Source of the DNA: Isoperla grammatica
Taxonomy: Eukaryota; Arthropoda; Insecta; Plecoptera; Perlodidae
Assembly (NCBI GenBank): GCA_945910005.1
Contig: OX246737.1
Location: 81,751,477-81,815,476, forward strand
Direction of reading: 5' to 3'
Length of the DNA stretch: 64,000 bases
Positions 47,144 through 58,900 of the stretch are shown one piece after another (positions within the stretch are counted from its first letter, which is position 1; every line of letters begins with the position of its first letter). A program made the position numbers and the translations under genes. The notes under the pieces are model-generated. The model was given only the letters and a program-made list of their open reading frames with translations. It was not told the DNA's origin and ran no database searches.

Positions 47144-47200
47144 AATTATTTTATTATTATTATTATAATAATCCTTATTATTATTATTATTATAAATATT
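47085..47200. repeat. (TTA)n microsatellite
   Basis: Imperfect ATT/TTA trinucleotide repeat with a few interruptions. Confidence 0.9.
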
Positions 47201-47430
47201 ATTTGCCATTCTAGGGTTCAATCCCTGTTTAATGTATGAAACAAGTCAAAACAATAAAATAAAATAAATGCAAAATAATGGAACATATGGTTATTATTTT
47301 AATTATATGGCGTTTTGTCGGAAAAACATCTATTTAAAAACATTTTTTTTTAAATATTCAATTATTTATTTTATTTGTCTTGTTTCTTACATTATACACG
47401 GATTGAACCCAAGAATGCTAAATAATAATA
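47195..47430. repeat. Inverted pair of 75-bp SINE-like ends
   Basis: The segment at 47195-47268 and the complement of 47352-47430 share GGGTTCAATCC (a good pol III B-box match), then a tail with GAAACAAG and AATAAAATAAAT. Two convergent copies of the same short dispersed repeat, or a foldback element. No matching A-box is seen. Confidence 0.55.
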
Positions 47431-47759
47431 CATCTCTCGTTCATGACAGCCTTCACAAATATATATGTAATATATTATGTTTGAAATTCTCACGGCTATA
47501 TATAAAATAATGAGTGGTTGGGGCATTATTAGATTAGGTTAAACGCACAGTACTTTAGCTACAGGTAGCTGTAGCTTTTGCTACGACCACGTCCATTGAC
47601 GACTGGACAGCTATATTGTGTATCCACATCGGCAAGGCAAATCAAATATAAAAAGACTAGTTGTCTAAAAGAGTATATGCAAAAAATTATGAAACAACAC
47701 TTATCTAGAAGAATTAGAGAAGGGAATAGTTACTGGACTAATTAGAAATCTGAGCACGT
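47431..47759. other. Host intergenic sequence
   Basis: AT-rich, with a short palindrome GCTACAGGTAGCTGTAGC near 47557. No gene seen. Confidence 0.4.
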
Positions 47760-49715
47760 CGCTTGACGAAGTCTACACGCCAACTAGTTGTTAGGTACAG
47801 TCACGTCGCTTGCACGTCGCTTGCACGTCGCTTGACGTAGTCTATACGCTATTCAGTTGTTAGCTACAGACACATCGCTTGCACGTCGCTTGAACGTCGC
47901 TTGACGTAGTCTACACGCTATTCAGTTGTTAGCTACAGTCACGTCGCTTGCACGTCGCTTGCACGTCGCTTGACGTAGTCTATACGCTATTCAGTTGTTA
48001 GCTACAAACACATCGCTTGCACGTCGCTTGCACGTCGCTTGACGTAGTCTATACGCTATTCAGTTGTTAGCTACAGTCATATCGCTTGCACGTCGCTTGA
48101 TGTAGTCTACACGCTATTCAGTTGTTAGCTACAGACACATCGCTTGCACGTCGCTTGATGTAGTCTACACGCTATTCAGTTGTTAGCTACAGTCACGTCA
48201 CTTGCACGTCGCTTGCACGTCGCTTGACGTAGTCTATACGCTATTCAGTTGTTAGCTACAAACACATCGCTTGCACGTCGCTTGAACGTTGCTTGACGTA
48301 GTCTATACGCTATTCAGTTGTTAGCTACAGACACATCGCTTGCACGTCGCTTGAACGTCGCTTGACGTAGTCTATACGCTATTCAGTTGTTAGCTACAGA
48401 CACATCGCTTGCACGTCGCTTGATGTAGTCTACACGCTATTCAGTTGTTAGCTACAGACACATCGCTTGCACGTCGCTTGATGTAGTCTACACGCTATTC
48501 AGTTGTTAGCTACAGACACATCGCTTGCACGTCGCTTGATGTAGTCTACACGCTATTCAGTTGTTAGCTACAGTCACGTCGCTTGCACGTCGCTTGCACG
48601 TCGCTTGACGTAGTCTATACGCTATTCAGTTGTTAGCTACAAACACATCGCTTGCACGTCGCTTGATGTAGTCTACACGCTATTCAGTTGTTAGCTACAG
48701 TCACGTCGCTTGCACGTCGCTTGCACGTCGCTTGACGTAGTCTAACCGCTATTCAGTTGTTAGCTACAGACACATCGCTTGCACGTCGCTTGATGTAGTC
48801 TACACGCTATCCAGTTGTTAGCTACAGACACATCGCTTGCACGTCGCTTGAACGTCGCTTGACGTAGTCTATACGCTATTCAGTTGTTAGCTACAGACAC
48901 GTCGCTTGCACGTCGCTTGACGTAGTCTACACGCTATTCAGTTGTTAGCTACAGACACATCGCTTGCACGTCGCTTGCACGTCGCTTGACGTAGTCTATA
49001 CGCTATCCCGTTGTTAGCTACAGACACATCGCTTGCACGTCGCTTGCACGTCGCTTGATGCAGTCTACACGCTATTCAGTTGTTAGCTACAGACACATCG
49101 CTTGCACGTCGCTTGCACGTCGCTTGACGTAGTCTATACGCTATTCAGTTGTTAGCTACAGACACATCGCTTGCACGTCGCTTGATGTAGTCTACACGCT
49201 ATTCAGTTGTTAGCTACAGACACGTCGCTTGCACGTCGCTTGACGTAGTCTATACGCTATTCAGTTGTTAGCTACAGACACGTCGCTTGCACGTCGCTTG
49301 ACGTAGTCTATACGCTATTCAGTTGTTAGCTACAGACACATCGCTTGCACGTCGCTTGATGTAGTCTACACGCTATTCAGTTGTTAGCTACAGACACATC
49401 GCTTGCACGTCGCTTGATGTAGTCTACACGCTATTCAGTTGTTAGCTACAGACACATCGCTTGCACGTCGCTTGCACGTCGCTTGACGTAGTCTATACGC
49501 TATTCAGTTGTTAGCTACAGACACATCGCTTGCACGTCGCTTGCACGTCGCTTGCACGTCGCTTGACGTAGTCCATACGCTATTCAGTTGTTAGGTACAG
49601 ACACATCGCTTGCACGTCGCTTGACGTAGTCTACACGCTATTCAGTTGTTAGCTACAGACACATCGCTTGCACGTCGCTTGACGTTGTCTACACGCTATT
49701 CAGTTGTTAGCTACA
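47760..49715. repeat. Satellite of 58-80 bp units with 11-bp inner repeat
   Basis: About 30 tandem units of the form [CACGTCGCTTG]n-(A/G)TGTAGTCTA-ACGCTATTCAGTTGTTAGCTACAGA. The inner 11-mer is present two to four times, giving unit lengths of about 58, 69 and 80 bp. Positional alternatives (CACATCGCTTG, TGACGTAG versus TGATGTAG, TATACG versus TACACG) are linked and form subtypes. Confidence 0.95.
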
Positions 49716-50229
49716 GTAACTAATGTATTAATGTTATGATTATTTATACAATCACACAAACATCACGTACAATCGTTAAATGAAGCGGTATTTCTATTTC
49801 GTACGCGCCGTGACAGTCTTTTGTTAGCATGAATCACACTTCAGCTTTAGGGACTTTTAGAAAACTCTGGAACGAACAATATTTTGAACGATTTACAAAG
49901 AGGATTTACAAAGACGCTACGTATAGAGTAGTTTACGTAGTTAATGTCCACCATCTTTTTCAATAATCGATCACTGTCCGAGCTTTCTTTGATCACTCCA
50001 CCAAAGAAGCGTTGGACTCGTACGAATCTTCATTCAAAGAGGCATAGCCAAATTGGTAGTCAAGCTTTCAGTACGGATGGAAGTTGTACAAGTTTGCCTT
50101 AAAAACAAGAGTATGTTTAGATCTTCCGTCCACGTATTTTCAAATGGCAACTTGGAATGGTTAACTTCTGTTCGAACACTTACTTTGATCTAGAAAGAAA
50201 GGGTTCGCACTGAAGCGCAGCCATGTGGG
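49716..50229. other. Host unique sequence up to the gap
   Basis: No convincing gene. A pol III A-box-like TAGCCAAATTGG occurs near 50046 but has no partner B-box. Confidence 0.4.
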
Positions 50230-50429
50230 NNNNNNNNNNNNNNNNNNNNNNNNNNNNNNNNNNNNNNNNNNNNNNNNNNNNNNNNNNNNNNNNNNNNNNN
50301 NNNNNNNNNNNNNNNNNNNNNNNNNNNNNNNNNNNNNNNNNNNNNNNNNNNNNNNNNNNNNNNNNNNNNNNNNNNNNNNNNNNNNNNNNNNNNNNNNNNN
50401 NNNNNNNNNNNNNNNNNNNNNNNNNNNNN
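50230..50429. other. Assembly gap (200 N)
   Basis: Exactly 200 undetermined bases, a round number suggesting a scaffold placeholder of unknown true length. Confidence 0.98.
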
Positions 50430-50529
50430 AACAGATTTCAAGTATTGTGATTTTTTGCCGGCCATATGCGATTTACTTTTCTTCACACTTCTACCATTTG
50501 AACATTGTGTTGAACTATGTGATTTTTAA

Positions 50530-50610
50530 CATTGTGAAAGGACTGCGATAACCTGATTTGAAAGTTCAACGAGCCTCCGCTAGGCGGAGACCAAGAAGCA
50601 ATCAGCGAGC
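50530..50610 (+). repeat. Dispersed repeat with CTCCGC-TAG-GCGGAG hairpin, copy 1
   Basis: Shares ACATTGTG..GGACTG..., AGTTC(A/G)ACGAGCC and a 6-bp stem CTCCGC/GCGGAG (50574-50588) with 63686-63765. Source family unknown. Confidence 0.5.
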
Positions 50611-50897
50611 GCGAGCTGTGATTGGCTGGACGCTGACAGGCTACGGTGGACACCTGACTGCCTCGTGTTCTTCATGTATTCACTACCACAATAGCGGACC
50701 AGGCAACCGACAAATTAATTTAGTAATGGTTTGTCCATCGGTGACGAAGCTCAAAGCAGCACCTGGATGCATAAGAGCGGTGGGGGGGGGGGGGGGGAGG
50801 GGTGATATTATTCGGACGCAATTATAAGAGAATGCAACCCAAAGCACACAGCGATAATTAATTACGTTTAATTAATGCAACGTGAAGTACGACTAGA

Positions 50898-50965
<68 letters not shown>

Positions 50966-51552
50966 CTGTGATTGAGTGTTGTTGTTGTAGTTGTTGTTGT
51001 CGGCTCGTGTTTACATTAAAACTAAGTTATGCTGTGCGGGACGATGGACGAGGGACAAAGACACTGTGGGACGCGAACCATCAGATACCTAGGCCATGTT
51101 GAGTTTCTACGACACCCGTTGAGTCACTATTGTAACTAACTGACAAAGTGATTTACTAATATTAAGATGTTAATTAATCAATGATTTAACACTATTAAAT
51201 AAATCACCTATTCGGGTGTTTATTTAGCGTCGTGTTAAAGTAGTTGTTGCTTATTGCCTCAGCGATGCGTTCCCCTCTGTGGAAGACATGTCAAGACGCT
51301 GGTCCGTCTTTCTATCGTTTCATTTGTGGAAGTTCCAGGCTTATTTTTGGAACTTTCTTAGTGGTTGACGAAAATAGTTGTGGTTTGCTTGAAAACATTT
51401 CCAGGTGTATTATGATGTTCTACAGCCACCGGTGAGTGGAGAGATAGCCCAGCAACATAATATACAAGGCGGTGTACACAGACTGCTCTGCAGGTTGCGC
51501 TTCCCTTCTATTCTGAGCGGTGCATTGAATACCATTAGCTGCTGCAACATTC
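50611..51552. other. Host sequence with simple repeats
   Basis: Contains a 16-base G run (50782-50797), a (GA)n tract (50901-50963) and a short TTG repeat (about 50978-51000). No gene recognised. Confidence 0.6.
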
Positions 51553-51816
51553 GGCGCAGCTTGGCTCGAGCACAACACTCCGTGACGTCATCAGGCTGAC
51601 GTCACACTGGTTACCATGCCGACGAGACAGGGCTCTGTAATACCGGCGCAACTTGGCTCGAGCACAAGACTCTGTGACGTCACAGTCTGGTTACTATGCC
51701 GACGAGACAGGGCTCTGTAATACCGGCGCAGCTTGGCTCGAGCACAAGACTCCGTGACGTCATCAGGCTGACGTCACACTGGTTACTATGCCGACGAGAC
51801 AGGGCTCTGTAATACC
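51553..51816. repeat. Three tandem repeats carrying five CRE sites
   Basis: Units start GGCGCA(G/A)CTTGGCTCGAGCAC at 51553, 51645 and 51725 (92- and 80-bp spacing) and end CTCTGTAATACC. The palindrome TGACGTCA occurs at 51583, 51597, 51675, 51755 and 51769; unit 2 lacks one of the pair because of a 12-bp deletion. CRE/ATF binding is known for this word, but function here is inference. Confidence 0.85.
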
Positions 51817-52590
51817 ACAACCAGCTCACACGCGCTGTTGCCATAAGGAACTCTCCTCCGTCCTAGGTTCGACCCCTAGCTTGTGCACGATGTCATGGTT
51901 CACCCACTCAACGTCTCGTTGCCAAGATATGAGACGTCCAACAGCGTTGCCACATCAGGACAGTATAGGCAGCGTTGCCGCAACCACGGCCCCACGTCAA
52001 GCGAGCGACGAAACCCATGCGCATACAACCCGCCGAGCTCTTCAACCGACAACGACTATGAAAATATTGTTTTAAACACATGACCAACGAAATTGTAACA
52101 ACAATAATTCAAGTATACAATTAATAGATACAATGGAACACTACTCGTCGCATGGAAGTGTTCGGGGGGTGAACGCGCCTATAGCCCTGTATAGCCCTGT
52201 ATAGCCCTGTATAGCCCTGTATAGCCTAGCTGAGCACGACGCATCGATCACTTCATCAAAATGTAATTGAAAATAATTGACTGGACACAAATAACAATAA
52301 AGCAATCTCCTGTTTGCGCCACGCGGGTGTCACAAAGCGGGGGGGGGGGGGGGAGATAATCCGCTGATTTAACAGATCGTGTTAGCGAGGCCAAACAGGG
52401 GATATGAGGAACTATACATGCGAGGCGCAGTAAACAATATTTTCGTTCTAAACAATAAACAGAAATATAATTGGTTATACTCAGAGATGCAAAACGAATG
52501 TCGTTCAGGCCTACATTTCGCAATATTGCAAACGAATTAATTATATCAAACAAACCCTCTGATGAATGATAATACTAGACATGGTTTCCA
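51817..52590. other. Host sequence with a 10-bp minisatellite and poly(G)
   Basis: Includes CTAGGTTCGACCCCTAG (51863-51879, tRNA T-arm-like), TATAGCCCTG repeated about 4.5 times (roughly 52181-52227) and a 15-base G run (52339-52353). No gene recognised. Confidence 0.6.
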
Positions 52591-52692
52591 TACTCTCTCT
52601 GTAGCTCTTACAAACCCACTTATCTACTCTTTCTGTAGTTCTTACAAACCCATTCATTTACTCTCTCTGTAATTCTTACAAACGCACTCATC
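52591..52692. repeat. 34-bp tandem repeat, three units
   Basis: TACTCTCTCTGTAGCTCTTA-type units at 52591, 52625 and 52659, each continuing CAAAC(C/G)CA. Confidence 0.85.
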
Positions 52693-53277
52693 TCACATCA
52701 AAATAGTTTAAGGTATAAATTAAAGTTTTAGTGGCTGAATTTATATTGAAACGAAAACTAAGAAGGTGACTGTTCTCTGTAGCTCAAAAGAGTGCTGGTT
52801 CAGGTTGTATCGCAGTTTTGCTGTTGTTATGGCAGACAGCCCGCTTCATTAGAAATGTTTAGTTAACGAAATCAAGCCACTAGTAAGTGTACTTTCACAC
52901 GAGGTCCGTCCAGCCCCTAGCGGAGATTAGTGCAACCTTGATCCACGGGATTAAACGAGACAGCCTCCTAACTCAGCGTCGATTCGCGTCGCCGGCCGCA
53001 TTCCGGGTCAGCTGCCAGGACCGTCACACTATACTCGGCGGCCACCTAAGAGCCTCCTACCGTCCACCCATCCGCATGCTGTCTACATAGCACCATAGTA
53101 GTCACTTCATTCTCTACTTGTCTAAATGTAATTGAAAGATATCTATTAGGGATAATATACGACCGCGTGTACACCTGGAAATACCCAACACTATGGGCGT
53201 GACTAATGAAGTTGGCATACCGCGCCTTTATACGCGTGCATGAAAGACAACTAGGAATGTGTTTATTTAACCATGCG
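52693..53277. other. Host sequence with a GC-rich patch
   Basis: 52890-53090 is GC-richer and open on the plus strand (67 aa from a non-ATG-dependent frame), but no domain or splice pair is convincing. Coding status is not supported. Confidence 0.35.
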
Positions 53278-53341
53278 CCGTGCGCGTCTATTTACACCCA
53301 CTTCACAAAACATTCGAATGTGCGTGTCTTCTGTCTATTAA
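53278..53341. repeat. Left part of a 50-bp repeat split by the MITE
   Basis: GTGCGCGTCTATTTACACCC and GTGCGTGTCTTC words match the array at 54165-54305, so the transposon inserted within this array. Confidence 0.65.
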
Positions 53342-54137
53342 CCCTCCATTACTCGCGTGTTTTTTTTTAACGCCAGTACTCGCGTGGGGTATATATAACC
53401 CCAAATTGAATTACCTGTAGATTGGAGTTGTGATGGAGTTTGGACGTAGGTTTCACATATTTTAGTTACTTGGAATGTATTCTACTACTGCTTTCAGATA
53501 ACAACATCAATTAAGGAGTTTAAACGGCTGAAATTTTTATTTTTTGTAAACATTACATATTTTACTTTGAAATTACAGTAATACATTTAATTGCCGAATT
53601 TCTATAGAAGGAACCTTTTTGGCCCAAATAATTTCATTTTGTTTTGTTGACTTACTTCGGTTTATGCCTAATGCAAACATAATTTAGAAATTTAAGCATT
53701 AGATAATTACTAACTGTGAGTGCATAACTAAATACAAATTTATTGTTATAAGGTCAAAGGTAAAAGGGGGATTTATATAACTTAATATAAGGATATATAA
53801 TTATGATGGAGATTACATACCAAACAGCATTCAAAACGCTTTTTACTGGAGAAACAACAAGCTTACACCTGCTTACACTCATTCCCGCCAACCGTCTGAA
53901 GCGGTCTGAAACTAGCGCCAGTCATCGCGTGGGATCATGGAAACCCCAACCATTTTCAATCATGTAACCTATTAAAACTAAAAACCCTGCTTAACATTTA
54001 GTTGTAGAAAAACATAAAAGATAGACTAACTTGAGAATACATAGAAGGAGAGAGCGGTAAGTTTGAATATTACTGAGAACCATTAGAGTTTGCAGCACTG
54101 GGGTAATATATACCCCACGCGAGTAATGCAGGGTTAA
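53338..54137. mobile_element. piggyBac-type MITE with TTAA duplications
   Basis: TTAA at 53338-53341 and 54134-54137 flank a 792-bp element (53342-54133). Its ends are CCCTCCATTACTCGCGTG and the complement of CCCTGCATTACTCGCGTG, extended inward by GGGTATATAT. A CCC start with TTAA target duplication is the piggyBac signature. The left end carries a 27-bp extra block that repeats ACTCGCGTG. The interior has no transposase frame, so it is non-autonomous. Confidence 0.87.
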
Positions 54138-54159
54138 CACAGATATTACAAATCTACGG

Positions 54160-54310
54160 ATGATGTGCGTGTCTATTCACACACACTTTGCAAATCACTA
54201 CAACTGTGCGTGTCTATTCGCACACAAGGTAAAAAATCACTACGACTGTGCGTGTTTATTGCCACATATTTGAACAAATCACTACGACTGTGCGTGTTTA
54301 TTGCCACGAC
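54160..54310. repeat. 50-bp tandem repeat, right part
   Basis: Four imperfect units containing TGTGCGTGT(C/T)TATT and AAATCACTAC(G/A)ACTG. Confidence 0.8.
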
Positions 54311-55051
54311 TAGAGCCGGCCGTGTTGACAGCGAGCGCAATAGACACAATTACCTCAGCGGCTGTCGAGCTGCCCCACAGAACAAACAAGGGCCCCATTA
54401 ATTACACGGTTAGTGTCAATAGCGCTCGCTATACACACACAAGAAAACATCCGAGTATCGCCGTGGCCACTTAGCGGCGCGTTCAATTATTACGCGCGAG
54501 GGTGTGACGCGTCGCGTCATGACACATAATCCATAGCGCGCGAACACGGGCGGGGTGATTAGCGGTAGCGACAACTACAAACATTGGTGATTGACGCGGC
54601 GTGTTGACGCGGGGCCGCTGAACCACGCCGCCCCGCACCGCGGCCAGCCAAGGTATTCAAATTACGCGGGAAAGTATAAAATACTGTTTGAGGGATATTG
54701 ATGAAGATTGTTTTAAACACTCATGGCCCATGTCTATTATAAACATACGTATAATATCTACATGAAATGTTCTTTCTATCTAAGTACGCGCAAGTTGTGG
54801 CCAAGTATAGTTAGAAAGTTGTAATGCTTAAATTAAATTAAGTATTATGTTTGTAAGTAAAAAAAAATAGAATCATGCTATGAACGAACATGTGACGGGC
54901 TATCGTTTGAAAACAACTATAAGTAAAACGAACCATTTGATACATCGAAGTAGATCGCTCATCTGTCAACGCGGTCCTCATGTGTTGTTTGCTATTGCTA
55001 GTTTATTAAATTACTACAAAAATGAATGACGTACATGAAAATGGACACACT
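54311..55051. other. CpG-rich block and flanking unique sequence
   Basis: 54430-54670 is rich in CG dinucleotides (GCGCGCGAACACGGGCGGGG-like runs), island-like against the AT-rich background. The remainder to 55051 is AT-rich. No gene seen. Confidence 0.45.
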
Positions 55052-55103
55052 GTCACGTGACCAAGAAGGCTGTGACGTCACAGAGACGTGTTTGCGCATG
55101 CGC
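55052..55103. promoter_or_regulatory. Candidate host promoter: E-box, CRE, NRF1-like sites
   Basis: GTCACGTGAC (55052-55061), TGACGTCA (55073-55080) and TGCGCATGCGC (55093-55103) lie within 52 bp. These are known binding words for USF/MITF-type bHLH, CREB/ATF and NRF1 factors, all typical of animal CpG promoters. A possible first exon follows, ending at a GTGAGT donor near 55287. Direction and target gene are unknown. Confidence 0.5.
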
Positions 55104-55902
55104 CGTGTACAACGCGTGTTTACTTGTCGCCGTGTTGTTTACGCCGGTAAATATAGCCTCGTGTCTCTAAGACTGTGTGGGCTATACTATATAGGATCCT
55201 TGTGCCAAGGCTCCGGACCTACTCGCGCAACATAGACGCAATATAGACGCCAGCCAGGTATTTCAGGCCGAGCTCCGCACGCTAAGTGAGTCTTGTGCGA
55301 TGGCAATAGTGGTGTCAACAAACAAACATTCCATAGAACTCCCACACACTTTGCTAAAGTTCATGGCTACAAGTTAGACTTATCAAAATATGTATCACTT
55401 GATATTTCAGATAGTGACAACGCTAACGACTATAGCTATGTCTAACTTTTAACTTGTCGAGATTCTAGTCCGTCCAATCAGAAACTAGATGTTTTTTTAC
55501 ATGAACCAATCACATGAAAGCTTATGTTATCACATTCGTTAATCTTCTATCTATGTGAGAGCCGATACGCCTATAGTCGTTAGCACTTGGTCACTATTAG
55601 TTATATCCTTAGCAATGTGTGCGTACGAAGCTTTAGACCACATAAAGTTGCCCCAGTGGAAAGTCTTATGCTTACGAAATAACCTAGCCCAAAGGTACCA
55701 ACTTAATTTTCTACTTCGCTAGCTCCTATAATATCTAGTTGAAAGAATGAGATAATGTACGAGAACCCTATTGCGGGCACCGGTCAATACAAGGAGGGAC
55801 CTACCTCGACCGGCCGGCATTGAGTCGGTAAACTATATAGAAAAGGATTATAGGCTATCAGGATATGTAACACATAATGGCGCCAAGTATCTCAGTTATA
55901 TC
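55104..55902. other. Host unique sequence
   Basis: After the possible first exon (to about 55286) I see no further coding signal before the satellite. Confidence 0.4.
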
Positions 55903-58900
55903 GTTTAGGCTCAGGCCCAAGAACTGAGTGAACCACTGGTATGCATGTGAGCAAGCATTACAAGTATAGGGCACCTCAATGTACATCATGTAGGTGCTTA
56001 AAGAGTGGTATCCTAACACAGCGCACTCACCATGCAACAAGTAACAAGTACCGACACAGTACTCTAGTTGGCTCCTAGGCAGAAGGCCAAGAGCTGAGTG
56101 AACCACTGGTATGCAAGTGAGCCAGCATTACAAGTAGGGCACCTCAATGTACAACACAGCGCACTCACCATGCAACAAGTAACAAGTACCGAGGCACAGT
56201 ACTCTAGTTGGCTCCTAGGCAGAAGGCCAAGAGCTGAGTGAACCACTGGTATGCAAGTGAGCCAGCATTACAAGTAGGGCACCTCAATGTACAACACAGC
56301 GCACTCACCATGCAACAAGTAACAAGTACCGAGACACAGTACTCTAGTTGGCTCCTAGGCAGAAGGCCAAGAACTGAGTGAACCACTGGTATGCATGTGA
56401 GCCAGCATTACAAGTAGGGCACCTCAATGTACAACACAGCGCACTCACCATGCAACAAGTAACAAGTACCGGGGCACAGTACTCTAGTTGGCTCCTAGGC
56501 AGAAGGCCAAGAGCTGAGTGAACCACTGGTATGCATGTGAGCCAGCATTACAAGTAGGGCACCTCAATGTACAACACAGCGCACTCACCATGCAACAAGT
56601 AACAAGTACCGACACACAGTACTCTAGTTGGCTCCTAGGCAGAAGGCCAAGAGCTGAGTGAACCACTGGTATGCAAGTGAGCCAGCATTACAAGTAGGGC
56701 ACCTCAATGTACAACACAGCGCACTCACCATGCAACAAGTAACAAGTACCGACACAGTACTCTAGTTGGCTCCTAGGCAGAAGGCCAAGAGCTGAGTGAA
56801 CCACTGGTATGCATGTGAGCCAGCATTACAAGTAGGGCACCTCAATGTACAACACAGCGCACTCACCATGCAACAAGTAACAAGTACCGAGACACAGTAC
56901 TCTAGTTGGCTCCTAGGCAGAAGGCCAAGAGTTGAGTGAACCACTGGTATGCATGTGAGCCAGCATTACAAGTAGGGCACCTCAATGTACAACACAGCGC
57001 ACTCACCATGCAACAAGTAACAAGTACCGAGACACAGTACTCTAGTTGGCTCCTAGACAGAAGGCCAAGAGCTGAGTGAACCACTGGTATGCAAGTGAGC
57101 CAGCATTACAAGTAGGGCACCTCAATGTACAACACAGCGCACTCACCATGCAACAAGTAACAAGTACCGAGACACAGTACTCTAGTTGGCTCCTAGGCAG
57201 AAGGCCAAGAGCTGAGTGAACCACTGGTATGCATGTGAGCCAGCATTACAAGTAGGGCACCTCAATGTACAACACTGCGCACTCACCATGCAACAAGTAA
57301 CAAGTACCGACACAGTACTCTAGTTGGCTCCTAGGCAGAAGGCCAAGAGCTAAGTGAACCACTGGTATGCAAGTGAGCCAGCATTACAAGTAGGGCACCT
57401 CAATGTACAACACAGCGCACTCACCATGCAACAAGTAACAAGTACCGACACAGTACTCTAGTTGGCTCCTAGGCAGAAGGCCAAGAGCTAAGTGAACCAC
57501 TGGTATGCAAGTGAGCCAGCATTACAAGTAGGGCACCTCAATGTACAACACAGCGCACTCACCATGCAACAAGTAACAAGTACCGACACAGTACTCTAGT
57601 TGGCTCCTAGGCAGAAGGCCAAGAGCTGAGTGAACCACTGGTATGCAAGTGAGCCAGCATTACAAGTAGGGCACCTCAATGTACAACACAGCGCACTCAC
57701 CATGCAACAAGTAACAAGTACCGAGACACAGTACTCTAGTTGGCTCCTAGGCAGAAGGCCAAGAGCTGAGTGAACCACTGGTATGCAAGTGAGCCAGCAT
57801 TACAAGTAGGGCACCTCAATGTACAACACAGCGCACTCACCATGCAACAAGTAACAAGTACCGAGACACAGTACTCTAGTTGGCTCCTAGGCAGAAGGCC
57901 AAGAGCTGAGTGAACCACTGGTATGCAAGTGAGCCAGCATTACAAGTAGGGCACCTCAATGTACAACACAGCGCACTCACCATGCAACAAGTAACAAGTA
58001 CCGAGACACAGTACTCTAGTTGGCTCCTAGGCAGAAGGCCAAGAGCTGAGTGAACCACTGGTATGCATGTGAGCCAGCATTACAAGTAGGGCACCTCAAT
58101 GTACAACACAGCGCACTCACCATGCAACAAGTAACAAGTACCGAGGCACAGTACTCTAGTTGGCTCCTAGGCAGAAGGCCAAGAGCTGAGTGAACCACTG
58201 GTATGCATGTGAGCCAGCATTATAGGGCACCTCAATGTACAACACAGCGCACTCACCATGCAACAAGTAACAAGTACCGAGGCACAGTACTCTAGTTGGC
58301 TCCTAGGCAGAAGGCCAAGAGCTGAGTGAACCACTGGTATGCAAGTGAGCCAGCATTACAAGTAGGGCACCTCAATGTACAACACAGCGCACTCACCATG
58401 CAACAAGTAACAAGTACCGAGGCACAGTACTCTAGTTGGCTCCTAGGCAGAAGGCCAAGAGCTGAGTGAACCACTGGTATGCATGTGAGCCAGCATTACA
58501 AGTAGGGCACCTCAATGTACAACACAGCGCACTCACCATGCAACAAGTAACAAGTACCGAGACAGTACTCTAGTTGGCTCCTAGGCAGAAGGCCAAGAGC
58601 TGAGTGAACCACTGGTATGCAAGTGAGCCAGCATTACAAGTAGGGCACCTCAATGTACAACACAGCGCACTCACCATGCAACAAGTAACAAGTACCGACA
58701 CAGTACTCTAGTTGGCTCCTAGGCAGAAGGCCAAGAGCTGAGTGAACCACTGGTATGTATGTGAGCCAGCATTACAAGTAGGGCACCTCAATGTACAACA
58801 CAGCGCACTCACCATGCAACAAGTAACAAGTACCGAGACACAGTACTCTAGTTGGCTCCTAGGCAGAAGGCCAAGAGCTGAGTGAACCACTGGTATGCAT

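Noticed and set aside
47760..49715. CRISPR-like regular spacing
   Set aside because: Both repeat and spacer are repeated, there are no unique spacers, and the context is eukaryotic; this is a satellite.
50190..50551. Frames spanning the N run
   Set aside because: Composed of undetermined residues; no evidence for coding.
51863..51879. tRNA T-arm-like stem-loop CTAGGTTCGACCCCTAG
   Set aside because: Perfect T-arm, but no D-arm, anticodon arm or acceptor pairing at tRNA distances. A GCACAAG/CTTGTGC pair exists but is 115 bases away and part of a repeat. At most a SINE remnant.
52887..53090. 67-aa GC-rich frame
   Set aside because: No known domain, no clean ATG context and no splice pair; left as unexplained GC-rich sequence.
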